Origin: Balneolaceae bacterium
GTDB lineage: Bacteria > Bacteroidota > Rhodothermia > Balneolales > Balneolaceae
Assembly: GCA_007118695.1 (NCBI GenBank)
Contig: SKRC01000092.1
Location: 1 to 42,277, forward strand
Length of the DNA: 42,277 nucleotides
Direction: 5' to 3'
The notes under the pieces are model-generated. The model made no database searches. It had not been told where the DNA came from and was given only the letters and a program-made list of their open reading frames with translations. Position numbers and translations under genes: made by a program. Below, in pieces: positions 24,025 to 32,998 of the stretch (its first letter is position 1; every line of letters begins with the position of its first letter).

Positions 24025-26471
24025 ACCCTTTCTTCCAGCGTCCCGTCATCGAGTAGTGCACGGAGATGAAGGCCGGGCCCGGAGGTGTTGGCCCAGTCGT
24101 TGTGGCCGTAGATCCGGCCTGGCTCCAAATCGTATTTTTTTAAGGCCCACGCGAAGAGTTCGGCAATGGCCTCTATCTGTTTGCCGGTTGGTTCCTGGAG
24201 ATTGTAATTGCCAATCGCCCCGACCTTCAGATGACCTCTCGGATCGTACTCACCATTCACATCACCGGCGTATCTCAAATCGCGGCCCTGGTACACATTG
24301 CCGTCAAGATCCACCAAAAAGTGATACGGCAGATCCCACCAGTTTCGCTGTTCCATACTCCATTTTTGAAGAGCGCGCACCTTTTCGGAGGCATCCTCAT
24401 CGGCCTTCAATGGTTCCACACTGCCTGTATGATGAAGGGTCACCTTCTGTATCTGATGAGGCACCCGTATCCTTTGGGCTGCCGGGCCACTCTTCATGGC
24501 TGCTCCACGGTCAACGGACTTGGAGAGCAGGGTGGATAGTTCCAGCTCCACGGACCCGTTCCCGGCGCCGGGGAGCTGCGAAGTGATATCCAGCAGACTG
24601 ATGTGATACCCATACCAGTTAAAACTGTTGCCTTCCGGTACATGAAAGGTCTCGGAGACGCCATTCCTGAAAAGCCTAATGGCAACCGTATCAGGCAATA
24701 CCTGCCGGTCATCCGTCAGACCGATACCGGGTATCCATTCATCCGTATCCATCAGGGGGTGTGTTGAAATGATATCCTCTGTCACCACAACCAGGTCGCG
24801 AAAACGGAGGGTGTCATTGTGGGCCAGATTGCGACGGATTCCATGCGCCTCAGAGCCTGCCGGTGAAACGGCCGACCACTCATCGCGTGAAATATAACGA
24901 CTCACCTCCGGCCGGCCGGGATCGCTGGCAACACGATGGCCGCCGGAAATGGTTGTTCTTGCGGCATATCCTTTATTACCAAGGCGGTCTACAGCGGATA
25001 CGGTAATCAAATCGGGATGGCTTGACGAGCCACCACCACTGAGTGTAAACTCTTTTTGCTCTCCCGGAAGGATGTCGACATCCCAGCGGTCACCTGTGCG
25101 GGACCGGATTACCCAACTGCGAACCTCTTCCCCATCGGGCGGCTCCATACGCACCATTAACGCATTCGGAAATTTTTCGACGCGGAGCGACGGAGTGCCA
25201 GGGACAGAATTACCCAGCCATGGAGTGGTGGGCACCAGGGCCTGTTCGGCATACGGGCCTGCCGCGAGCAGATCCCGGAACCGGTCGGGACTGCGCATCA
25301 GCGCCTGCATACTGAAATGTACGGCTCCGGTCACCCCGGGGAACCCCCTGGAAATATAGAGCTGACGAGAGATCTCATCGACCGGCCAGGTCGTATCAGT
25401 CGTTACGATGCGGCTGGTGTACAGGCCCGGCCAGATATGGCGCCCGTATTCATTTTGGTCCACCCACCACTGAAGCATGACGGGGTAAGGCTGGCCAACC
25501 TGTTCCGTACGGTAATAGATTTGGGGTGTAAAATAATCGACCCAGCCTTCCCGCAGCCACAGGCGGGCATCGGCATAGAGTTCCGCGTGAGCATTAAAGC
25601 CGGTGGTACGCCTCGGATGGCCCGGCTGCCAGATGCCAAACGGGCTGATTCCGAATTTCACATGGGGTTTCAGTTCCTTGATGTCGGTGTAGACCTGTTC
25701 GATAAACCTGTCCACATTATTGCGTCTCCAGTCGGATCTGCTCATAGTGGTTCCCTCATATAGTGCCCGCTGCCAGCTTTCATCATCGGGGAAATCGGCC
25801 CCGTCGGCATAGGAGCGGTACGGGTAAAAATAGTCATCAAAATGAACGCCATCGATATCGTAACGCTTTAGTACATCCAGAATGACTTTTCGGGAATGTT
25901 CCCAGGCTTCAGGGTGACCGGGATCCAGCCACATAAAATCACCGTATTGATGGACCAGTTCGGGATTGGTCCGGCTGATATGATCCGGGGAGACCTCCGA
26001 GGTATCCACAGGGTGTCCGGCCCGGAAGGGATTAAACCAGGCATGCAGTTCCAGGCCTCGCTTGTGAGCTTCCCGGATAGCAAACTCAAGAGGGTCGTAA
26101 GAGGGCAGGGGCGGTCGCCCCATTTCCCCGCTCAGATACGATGCCCACGGTTCATAGGGAGAATCGTAGATCGCATCGGCGGCGGGACGCACCTGGAAGA
26201 TAACGGCATTCAGGTTCAGTGCTGCTGCCCGGTTTAAAATCCGGATCAGTTCCTCCTGTTGCTGTTCGACTGGCAAACCCGGTTCGGATGGCCAGTCGAT
26301 ATTGGCAACCGTGGCAATCCAGACCGCACGGAATTCCCGATCAACCGCAGGGAGATCTTCTTCGACAACCGATACATCTTCATCAGTAAGCCAGGGGAGC
26401 GCTGCCCGGCAGCCGCCCATTAAAATCATAAAGGCGGTTAACAGGATCACGGACTGAAACCGGCGGCTCAT
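23994..26471 (-). CDS. Lipoprotein: family-10 glycoside-hydrolase-like domain fused to an N-acetylmuramoyl-L-alanine amidase-like domain
   Basis: 825 residues. Lipobox at GGC (C21). Residues ~45-390 are a GHL10/DUF187 domain (EFRAVWIATVANIDWP, VIFQVRP, GVHFDDYFYPY, GISPFGIW, YFTPQIYY), typical of YngK-like cell-wall glycosidases. A linker of about 230 residues leads to an amidase_2/PGRP-like domain (~670-815). Its zinc ligands are H680 (LHHTG) and H790 (GHNDW), and the catalytic Tyr lies in LPYHF. The third ligand, Cys in PGRPs (T-x-C-P-G), is Gly798 here (TSGPG), so amidase activity is doubtful and peptidoglycan binding more likely. Co-oriented with and 13 bp before the GMC gene. Confidence 0.88.
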   Translation of the reverse strand: MSRRFQSVILLTAFMILMGGCRAALPWLTDEDVSVVEEDLPAVDREFRAVWIATVANIDWPSEPGLPVEQQQEELIRILNRAAALNLNAVIFQVRPAADAIYDSPYEPWASYLSGEMGRPPLPSYDPLEFAIREAHKRGLELHAWFNPFRAGHPVDTSEVSPDHISRTNPELVHQYGDFMWLDPGHPEAWEHSRKVILDVLKRYDIDGVHFDDYFYPYRSYADGADFPDDESWQRALYEGTTMSRSDWRRNNVDRFIEQVYTDIKELKPHVKFGISPFGIWQPGHPRRTTGFNAHAELYADARLWLREGWVDYFTPQIYYRTEQVGQPYPVMLQWWVDQNEYGRHIWPGLYTSRIVTTDTTWPVDEISRQLYISRGFPGVTGAVHFSMQALMRSPDRFRDLLAAGPYAEQALVPTTPWLGNSVPGTPSLRVEKFPNALMVRMEPPDGEEVRSWVIRSRTGDRWDVDILPGEQKEFTLSGGGSSSHPDLITVSAVDRLGNKGYAARTTISGGHRVASDPGRPEVSRYISRDEWSAVSPAGSEAHGIRRNLAHNDTLRFRDLVVVTEDIISTHPLMDTDEWIPGIGLTDDRQVLPDTVAIRLFRNGVSETFHVPEGNSFNWYGYHISLLDITSQLPGAGNGSVELELSTLLSKSVDRGAAMKSGPAAQRIRVPHQIQKVTLHHTGSVEPLKADEDASEKVRALQKWSMEQRNWWDLPYHFLVDLDGNVYQGRDLRYAGDVNGEYDPRGHLKVGAIGNYNLQEPTGKQIEAIAELFAWALKKYDLEPGRIYGHNDWANTSGPGLHLRALLDDGTLEERVEYRILNIEQ

Positions 26472-26773
26472 ATACCGGGATGGACTATTTGACAGGCTGA
26501 TAGCGATACGTCAGGCATTTTAAATGTGGACAGTTGCAAACGGATCTGTTGGAATACCGTAAAATGGTATATTGACAGGTAAGAGTCAACGAATATACGG
26601 CTTTATAATAACTTTCAGGGTATTTACAATGTAGAATTTCACCTGCCAACATACAGGTCAGGCGCATCAGGCATGCCGGGTTCATTCTTCCGTGCTATTT
26701 TGTTTATCTTGTGCCACCAGCATCCGGGACGATTATTGCCGGGACGTATCATACCGAGACGAATTTTTTATTG
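26472..26773. other. Divergent intergenic region
   Basis: Lies between the lipoprotein gene (minus) and the methyltransferase gene (plus). It may carry both promoters; none could be assigned. A longer methyltransferase frame begins with GTG at 26711 but adds residues without domain support. Confidence 0.4.
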
Positions 26774-27448
26774 ATGAGTGATAGAGACTTGCCCAATTTG
26801 CGATGTGTTTTGTGTGATCGTGTAACAGCCGAACATTTTTACAGGGATGATACGCGCGCGGACCATATGCGGGATTATTATCAATGCACTCACTGTTCCC
26901 TTGTATTAATTTCGCCTGAACAGCATTTACCTGCCGACGAGGAATTTAAACGCTATGAGATGCATGAAAACAGTCCGGACGATCCGGATTACCGGACTTT
27001 TTTAAACCGTATGTTCCGGCCGATGAATGAACGTATTGAACCCGGGAGCTATGGGCTTGATTTCGGGTCCGGACCCGGGCCGGCCTTACATGTCATGTTT
27101 GAAGAGGCCGGGCATAGTGTTGAGCTGTTTGATCTGTATTATGCCAACGACCCCTCGGTATTTGACAAACAGTATGATTTTATTACGTCAACCGAGACGG
27201 TGGAGCACCTCCGTGAACCGCGAAAGGAGCTGGATCGATTGTGGGCTTGCCTGAAAGCGGGGGGATGGCTGGGTATCATGACCAAACGGGTATCATCCCG
27301 GGAGGCGTTTAGGAGCTGGCATTACAAAAACGACGATACCCATATCATTTTTTTTTCTGCCGATACATTCAAATGGATGGGGAAGAGGTGGGGGACGACT
27401 CCTGAGTTTGAAGGCGATGATGTGGTGTTATTCAATAAGCCGGCCTGA
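26774..27448 (+). CDS. Zinc-ribbon SAM-dependent methyltransferase
   Basis: 224 residues from the ATG at 26774. An N-terminal zinc ribbon (C11-x2-C14, C38-x2-C41) precedes a class I methyltransferase domain with motif I YGLDFGSGPGPA, acidic motif II VELFDLYY and motif IV TETVEHLREP. C-terminal SWHYKNDDTHIIFFSADTF is shared by Methyltransf_23-type proteins that act on small molecules or polysaccharide precursors. Substrate not predictable; no neighbours suggest one. Confidence 0.85.
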   Translation: MSDRDLPNLRCVLCDRVTAEHFYRDDTRADHMRDYYQCTHCSLVLISPEQHLPADEEFKRYEMHENSPDDPDYRTFLNRMFRPMNERIEPGSYGLDFGSGPGPALHVMFEEAGHSVELFDLYYANDPSVFDKQYDFITSTETVEHLREPRKELDRLWACLKAGGWLGIMTKRVSSREAFRSWHYKNDDTHIIFFSADTFKWMGKRWGTTPEFEGDDVVLFNKPA

Positions 27449-27517
27449 CACGCCACGATGACTAATGTCGCGATTACTTTATTCGTATAGTGATTCTGAA
27501 TACATCAAATAGTCATA

Positions 27518-27656
27518 GCCCGCATATCGCTTCGCGTACAAAAGATGAGCCTCGACCGCCGGCGGGAGGGAAAAGATGTACGCTGCGCTCGGAGCTCCCA
27601 ACTAGTTTAGCTTCGCCTTGCTGAGAGAAAAATTTCTTGGTAAAAAATGCGGGTTA
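27518..27656 (-). repeat. Dispersed repeat, copy 2 (inverted relative to copy 1)
   Basis: Reverse complement of 14002-14086 plus 13831-13866, with a shortened middle. It has GCCCGCATATCGCTTCGCG, AAAAGATGAGCC, CCGCCGGCGG, AAAAGATG and CGGAGCT, then AGAAAAATTTCTTGGTAAAAAATGCGGG. It fills most of the gap between convergent genes and ends at the TAA stop (27654-27656) of the anti-sigma-like gene. Confidence 0.8.
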
Positions 27657-28589
27657 ATCATCTATGTACAAAGATTGATCCAGCGGTTCGATTATGGCTG
27701 CCAGATCGTTTCCATTATGATTGGAGACAGCTACATACCAGTTGTCTTCCCATTTCCAGGAAACCACATGGTGGCCATTGATATCTTTGATGTGATAATC
27801 GTCGAATGAGCGGCACTTTTCAACGGCATCAGGGTCACGGGCAAGCTTCTGAGTATTTTCCAGGCTATCAATGTTAAAGGCAAAAATATAAATGTATTCA
27901 TTGGCTTCTGCCTGGTAGTATTCGAGAACCGGGGTTTCATAATCAGGTGTAAAATCGGAATACATAACCTGCGTCAATTCTGCTCCCTTGATGGCAGGCA
28001 TCAGGAGGTCGTAATTGAACTCCTCGAATAGCAGGTCCTGTGCCTCCATAATGGATCCGGGCTGAAAACCGGCCATCGCCAACCGGCCTTCCGATTCACT
28101 AAATTGTGTATATGCAAAATCCTCAATAATCTCATTTGGGTCCAACCCCGGGGAGAGCTGCCGGAGCAACTCCATGGTGAAAAGTGTAAGGACAATCAAA
28201 GCCACGGCAGCAGCCGCTATACGGTAAATCGTTTTTTTACGATTGGAATAAGAATGAATTTCAGAAGGAAACCGCTCGGGCTCAGATTTGAAAGAGGAGC
28301 CGGATGACATCTCTTTTTTTATTTCTTCGGAAGTACCGGAATAAAGAGTCTCCGTTTCCTGTTCTTCGATAAATTTTTGAATGTTTGCCTTCAGGCGGTC
28401 GGGCGCCCTCGCTTTTTTGCAACGTTTTTGGATTAACTTTTTTATCCGGAGCTGGCTTTCATACTTTTGTTTTACATCCCGGTCGCTATCGATGTATTCC
28501 AGGAATGCCCGGCGATTATCCGGGTCCGCTTCCCCGTCGACAACCAGCGGTAACAATTCCAACGCTTTATTTTTGGATAGGTCCTGCAT
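27654..28589 (-). CDS. Membrane anti-sigma-like protein without an adjacent sigma gene
   Basis: 311 residues. The N-terminal cytoplasmic helical part (ALELLPLVVDGEADPDNRRAFLEYI) has the look of an anti-sigma domain of the zinc-free kind. A single membrane helix lies at 121-138 (IYRIAAAAVALIVLTLF). The periplasmic part (~150-311) is acidic with several Tyr/Trp-containing strands (HHVVSWKWEDNWYVAVSNHN). No sigma factor is next to it: the only one in the window, 32363-32998, has its own anti-sigma partner. The stop codon is at the end of a dispersed repeat. Confidence 0.7.
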   Translation of the reverse strand: MQDLSKNKALELLPLVVDGEADPDNRRAFLEYIDSDRDVKQKYESQLRIKKLIQKRCKKARAPDRLKANIQKFIEEQETETLYSGTSEEIKKEMSSGSSFKSEPERFPSEIHSYSNRKKTIYRIAAAAVALIVLTLFTMELLRQLSPGLDPNEIIEDFAYTQFSESEGRLAMAGFQPGSIMEAQDLLFEEFNYDLLMPAIKGAELTQVMYSDFTPDYETPVLEYYQAEANEYIYIFAFNIDSLENTQKLARDPDAVEKCRSFDDYHIKDINGHHVVSWKWEDNWYVAVSNHNGNDLAAIIEPLDQSLYIDD

Positions 28590-29033
28590 AAGTACTTCGT
28601 GTAATGTTGCTATATGTCCCTGTAGATGGCACTATTCATGGCCATCAGATACTATCAATCTTTATGTCAGTTCAATAAACAGCGACTGACCAATAAACAG
28701 TGAATGAAGAGATACGGTTCCAAACAACCCGGTTAAAAATTATCATTACTGACAGTATTCTGATTGTGTAACTTATAACATCAATATTCAGGGAATAATT
28801 CAAATCAGTTCGATAACTGTAAAGAGCTTTCCGCCATAAAGATCAATATTTTCATTCGGGTGATTGTTCAAAAAGTCCCGGGCCAAAACTGCGGGATAAC
28901 CACATTTTTCCCATTCTATTTTTCCCGCTCATGTGCATATTGCAATGAATTTATGCAACCTTTACAAATTCTGTCATTCAATCATTCAATTCATGCATTC
29001 AACTATCATACATGCAATACAACTTTCCGGTTT
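28590..29033. other. Intergenic region with word repeats
   Basis: Positions 28970-29015 hold CATTCAAT CATTCAATT CATGCATTCAAC words, 20 bp beyond the RluA-type gene stop (minus strand). The rest should contain the promoter of the anti-sigma-like gene. No further gene or RNA was recognised. Confidence 0.5.
28970..29015. repeat. Short-word repeat near the RluA-type gene end
   Basis: Imperfect 8-9-bp words (CATTCAAT, CATTCAATT, CATGCATTCAAC) run in tandem, followed by CATACATGCAATACAAC. Confidence 0.65.
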
Positions 29034-29741
29034 TCATTTTCTGAATTGTCCGAACATCTTCCACGGTTCTGTATCGGGAGGTGAGGCTGTAAAACGGACT
29101 GTGTCCCCATGAGTGGGGTGGCGGAAGCTGATCCCGGAAGCAAACAGAGCCGGACTGTCCGTGGTGTCGTCAGGATCGCCGTATTTTTTATCACCCAAAA
29201 GCGGATGGCCTTCGACCGAAAACTGCACCCGGATCTGATGCGGCCGGCCGGTAATCAGGTTCGCCTTTACCAGCGACAGGTCACGGGTGGGATGATAATC
29301 CAGCCGCAGATAACTCAACTCGGCTTTTTTCGCTTTCTTGTTTCTTTGGGAGACGACTTTAACGTGGTTTGAATCCGGGTCTTTTAACAGATGGTGAACC
29401 AGAACAGCGTTGGGTGGTACCTGGCCTTTTACCACCAACAGGTATCGTTTCTGAAAGCTGCGTTGCCTGATCTGTTCCGACAGCCGTGATGCCGCTTTTG
29501 AGGTTTTGGCCAGCACCATTACGCCTCCAACGGGCCGGTCGAGCCGGTGCAGAAGCCCCAGGAACACGTTTCCGGGTTTTTGATGTTGTTTTTTCAAATA
29601 AGCCTTGCACAGGGTGAGCAGATCCGGATCGCCGGTATGATCTTGCTGAGACAATACATGAACCGGTTTGCATACAACCAAAAGGTGATTGTCTTCGAAC
29701 AGAATCGGGATGTCGGGGTTGGTACCGGTCGTCCGTGGCAT
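29034..29741 (-). CDS. RluA-family pseudouridine synthase
   Basis: 235 residues, a compact single catalytic domain without the N-terminal S4 domain found in RluC/RluD. The catalytic Asp is D68 in HRLDRP. ITGRPHQIRVQ and GDKKYG are the family's other signatures. It converts uridine to pseudouridine in ribosomal or transfer RNA in the cytoplasm; the site cannot be inferred, though short S4-less members are often RluA- or TruC-like. Confidence 0.92.
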   Translation of the reverse strand: MPRTTGTNPDIPILFEDNHLLVVCKPVHVLSQQDHTGDPDLLTLCKAYLKKQHQKPGNVFLGLLHRLDRPVGGVMVLAKTSKAASRLSEQIRQRSFQKRYLLVVKGQVPPNAVLVHHLLKDPDSNHVKVVSQRNKKAKKAELSYLRLDYHPTRDLSLVKANLITGRPHQIRVQFSVEGHPLLGDKKYGDPDDTTDSPALFASGISFRHPTHGDTVRFTASPPDTEPWKMFGQFRK

Positions 29742-30012
29742 GATGTGTTTGGGGTGTTTAAAGTGCGTAGTGGAGGGTGAATTTAATGAATATTGACAAT
29801 TATTGAACGTTCATCCACCGGAGAGCGCTATGGGAGAAATATCCGGAGATCTCTCTGTTTGCCCCGGTTATCGATTTTGCCTTTACTGCAACCATGACCA
29901 CTCCCTGCTGTTATACCAGGTGCCATTGATGAACGGGGAGGTGTTTTGTTTTCGGACAGGAACCATTTTCCCCTGATGTTTTTTGTAAATTGTATGATCC
30001 AACTCAGTATTT

Positions 30013-31860
30013 ATGACAGAATCACTGCTTAAGCAAAAAATCGATCATCTGCCTCAGTCACCGGGTGTGTACCAGTTTACGGATAACAACGGGCAGGTTT
30101 TGTATGTCGGGAAGGCAAAACGGCTGCGTAACAGGGTAAGATCCTATTTTCGGGATTCAAGGGGCCATGACGGGCGCATCAAGGTTATGATTTCAAAAAT
30201 TGCGGATGTGGAGGTGATCGTTACCGATTCCGAGGCCGAAGCCCTGATTCTGGAAAATAACCTGATCAAGAAATACCACCCGCGCTACAACATCATGTAC
30301 AGGGATGACAAATCGTATCCCTATATCTGCCTCACCCAGGGGGAGCGTCCACGGGTATTCCCGACCCGGACGGTACAGCGTGATGGCAGCAAATATTTCG
30401 GGCCGTACGATCATGTCGGGCATATGCGCCGGATGCTGGAGACCATTCGGAAAACGTTCGGCCTGTGTACATGTGCCGTTACCCCCCGAATGGTGGACAA
30501 AACGAAAGGGATGCCCCGCTGGCACTCCTGTTTTGATGATTACCTGCAAAGTTGCTCCGGCGACCGGGACCCGGAGGAATACAAAGCGGTGATGGAGAAT
30601 GTGGAGCGAATGCTGAACGGCAAAACCGAAGAGCTGATCCGCAATCTGAAAGAAGAGATGCAGATCGCCTCCGATGCCATGGAGTTTGAACAGGCTGCCC
30701 GGCTGCGCGATGCGATGGAGTCGCTTGTCAAGTACAACCGCAAGATGAAAATGGTTGCCAGCGAGCAGGTTAACCGGGACTTGTTTGCCCTGGCTGTAGA
30801 TGATGAGTTGGGCGAGGCGTGCGGGGTGTTGCTTAAAATTCGAGAGGGCAAGCTGATCGGGAAGTTTCACCGGTTTTTAAAAAACATTGCCTCATCCGGT
30901 GAGGGTGAGATGGTGCAGTCGTTTATGGAAGATTATTACACCGGTCAGTTTGCAGGCGCCATCCCGGATGAAGTGTATGTGAGCCATGACTTGCCGGACC
31001 CGGATCCTTTGCTGGAGTACCTCTGGCAGCAACTCGGCAAAAAGGTTCCGATTCATGAGCCCAAGATCGGCGAGAAGAAACATCTGATCAATATGGCCCT
31101 CTCGAATGCCCGGCTCATTCTGGGTGAACGGAAACTGGAAAAGGAACAGGCAGAGCGGCAGCGCATCCCGCAGGCGGTTAAAGATTTAAAGGAATACCTG
31201 CATTTGCAGAGACTGCCCCGGCGTATCGAGTGTTTCGACAATTCCAATATACAGGGCAGTGATCCGGTCGCTTCCATGGTCTGTTTTGTAGATGCACGGC
31301 CCCGGAAAAGTGAATACAAACGATTCAATATCAAAACGGTAACCGGCGCCGATGACTACGCTTCGATGAAAGAAGTTGTGGCCAGGCGGTATAAGAGGGT
31401 CATGCAGGAAGGCCATCAGGTTCCTGATCTGATTGTCATCGATGGCGGCAGAGGGCAGCTCAATGCCGCCCTGGAAGCTCTCGATGAGATCGGTTTCAGG
31501 GACCATTGTGAAATCATCGGCCTGGCCAAGCGCCTGGAGGAGGTCTTTCTTCCGGACAGAGAAGCCCCGGTAATGATCCCGAAAACATCGTCTGCCTTAA
31601 AACTGCTTCAACGCTCGAGGGATGAGGCACACCGGTTTGCCATCAATTTCCACATAGACAAACGATCAAAACGCACGCTTCAGACCGAATTGACAAATAT
31701 CAGTGGAGTTGGTGATAAAACGGCGGCCAATCTGCTGAAAAAATTTGGGTCGGTGAAAAACATTGCCAGTGTCGGGCTTGAAGAGTTGCAGGAAGCATCG
31801 GGGCCGAAAACCGGGCAATTGATTTTTGACTATTTCAATAAAACCGGGAAAGAAAAGTAG
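30013..31860 (+). CDS. uvrC: Excinuclease ABC subunit C
   Basis: 615 residues, normal for UvrC. The GIY-YIG nuclease domain (~12-95; SPGVYQFTD, LYVGKAK) makes the 3' incision in nucleotide excision repair. The UVR domain (~205-240; EMQIASDAMEFEQAARLRDAM) binds UvrB. The RNase-H-like domain (~370-540; IECFDNSNIQGS, DLIVIDGGRGQLNAA) makes the 5' incision. Two helix-hairpin-helix motifs close the protein (NISGVGDKTAANLLKKFGSV). The ATG at 30013 gives the conserved N-terminus. Confidence 0.97.
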   Translation: MTESLLKQKIDHLPQSPGVYQFTDNNGQVLYVGKAKRLRNRVRSYFRDSRGHDGRIKVMISKIADVEVIVTDSEAEALILENNLIKKYHPRYNIMYRDDKSYPYICLTQGERPRVFPTRTVQRDGSKYFGPYDHVGHMRRMLETIRKTFGLCTCAVTPRMVDKTKGMPRWHSCFDDYLQSCSGDRDPEEYKAVMENVERMLNGKTEELIRNLKEEMQIASDAMEFEQAARLRDAMESLVKYNRKMKMVASEQVNRDLFALAVDDELGEACGVLLKIREGKLIGKFHRFLKNIASSGEGEMVQSFMEDYYTGQFAGAIPDEVYVSHDLPDPDPLLEYLWQQLGKKVPIHEPKIGEKKHLINMALSNARLILGERKLEKEQAERQRIPQAVKDLKEYLHLQRLPRRIECFDNSNIQGSDPVASMVCFVDARPRKSEYKRFNIKTVTGADDYASMKEVVARRYKRVMQEGHQVPDLIVIDGGRGQLNAALEALDEIGFRDHCEIIGLAKRLEEVFLPDREAPVMIPKTSSALKLLQRSRDEAHRFAINFHIDKRSKRTLQTELTNISGVGDKTAANLLKKFGSVKNIASVGLEELQEASGPKTGQLIFDYFNKTGKEK

Positions 31861-31977
31861 ATCCGATCACATCATTCAATCATAAGCGGAAAACATCCCT
31901 GCCGGGTATAAATACCGGCCGGGTATTATTGCATCAAAATTGAATCAAAAAAATCCAACTATAAGGAGTCCCATCAG

Positions 31978-32058
31978 ATGTCCATCAGATGGCTCTATTA
32001 TTCCCTGCATGAAGCATCACGCAGGCCCGGCAGCATCATAAGCAGGGGCATTTTTTGA
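31978..32058 (+). CDS. Possible 26-residue peptide with strong ribosome-binding site
   Basis: AAGGAG (31963-31968) stands 9 nt before the ATG, one of few clear Shine-Dalgarno sequences in the window. The peptide starts MSIRWLYYSLHEASRR and ends SIISRGIF. A 10-bp direct repeat (CCATCAGATG at 31971 and 31982) overlaps the start. No similarity is recognised; it could be chance. Confidence 0.2.
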   Translation: MSIRWLYYSLHEASRRPGSIISRGIF

Positions 32059-32156
32059 GAACTTCACATTCATATCACATTTACATGTGATAGACTACCG
32101 AGAAACAAAGATGTACATTTGTAGTAGATAGTAGAAGCAGGTAGAAAGTTGTGACC

Positions 32157-32223
32157 GTTATGTCATCCGTTATGTCAGGAGTAACTTGTCGATTTGAGGT
32201 GATCGGAAGCAATTTGACATAAC
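32157..32223. promoter_or_regulatory. Three GTTATGTCA motifs before the sigma gene
   Basis: GTTATGTCA occurs at 32157-32165 and 32169-32177 (12-bp spacing, part of an 11-bp direct repeat CCGTTATGTCA) and inverted at 32215-32223. They lie 140-206 bp before the sigma factor ATG. This may be a regulator-binding array. Confidence 0.4.
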
Positions 32224-32362
32224 TACGGAAGTTGGCACAATATTTTCTACGAATCCCAATAAAAGAAGTAAAAACAGACTAAAAAAACGAATGCAGGTTT
32301 GATTTTACATGTTTAGTTAATAAATGATATAGATTTTAGATAAATCTCTTAAATTACACGCT

Positions 32363-32998
32363 ATGAAACTTAAGAAAGCAGGACATATTCCCGGTAAGTA
32401 TGAGAAGATGAAAGACCGTGAACTGGTACGGTTGTACCGGAAGAACGGGGATGAAAATGCGTTTCGGGAGCTGATGAACAGGCACCAGGCGAAGGTGTAT
32501 TCATACATCTATAGCATGGTGAACAATGGAGAGATAGCGAACGACATCTTTCAAGAGACGTTTACCAAGGTCATCACCAAGATGGACGATACCTATAACG
32601 AACAGGGCAAATGGATCGCCTGGGTGATGCGTATAGCGCATAATGCGACGATTGATCACATCAGAAAACAAAAGCGTTTTGTCGACGTTAGCAACCAGTA
32701 CGATGATGAGTCGAAAACCGACTATTACGACAGGCTGCCGGATGAGGATATGGTCAGTCAGCAGGAAGAACTTGAGCTTAGTGAGTCAAAATCCAGCCTG
32801 ATGAAGCATATCTCCGAATTGCCTGAAGAGCAGCGTACGGTTGTGATGCTGAGACATTATTATGAGATGCCATTTAAAGAAATTGCAGAACTTACAGATG
32901 TTTCCATCAACACCGCACTAGGACGCATGCGTTACGCGTTAATCAATTTGAGGAAGATGTTTGACCAGGAACAAAAAAGTGAGTCTAATAAAGTATGA
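32363..32998 (+). CDS. ECF-type RNA polymerase sigma factor
   Basis: 211 residues with sigma region 2 (~30-95; ENAFRELMNRHQAKVYSYIYSMV...ANDIFQETFTKVI) and region 4 (~150-200; LPEEQRTVVMLRHYYEMPFKEIAELTDVSINTALGRMRYAL), but no regions 1 or 3. It directs RNA polymerase to a stress or envelope regulon. Its stop overlaps the anti-sigma gene start by four bases (ATGA, 32995-32998), so the two are translationally coupled. No RBS is seen. Confidence 0.92.
   Translation: MKLKKAGHIPGKYEKMKDRELVRLYRKNGDENAFRELMNRHQAKVYSYIYSMVNNGEIANDIFQETFTKVITKMDDTYNEQGKWIAWVMRIAHNATIDHIRKQKRFVDVSNQYDDESKTDYYDRLPDEDMVSQQEELELSESKSSLMKHISELPEEQRTVVMLRHYYEMPFKEIAELTDVSINTALGRMRYALINLRKMFDQEQKSESNKV

Larger units (their letters stand above)
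31861..32362. other. Intergenic region upstream of the ECF sigma gene
   Basis: An imperfect hairpin (GCCGG-G-TAT / ATACCGGC, 31901-31918) follows uvrC and may end its transcript. A 26-codon frame with a strong Shine-Dalgarno sequence lies at 31978-32058. Three copies of GTTATGTCA lie at 32157-32223. The remainder is AT-rich and should hold the sigma gene promoter. Confidence 0.55.

Noticed and set aside
22940-24586. 548-codon plus-strand frame
   Set aside because: It spans the ends of two real minus-strand genes and shows no domain; a shadow of GC-rich coding sequence.
249-29015. Prophage or integrated plasmid
   Set aside because: No integrase, capsid, terminase or transfer genes are seen; gene content is housekeeping.
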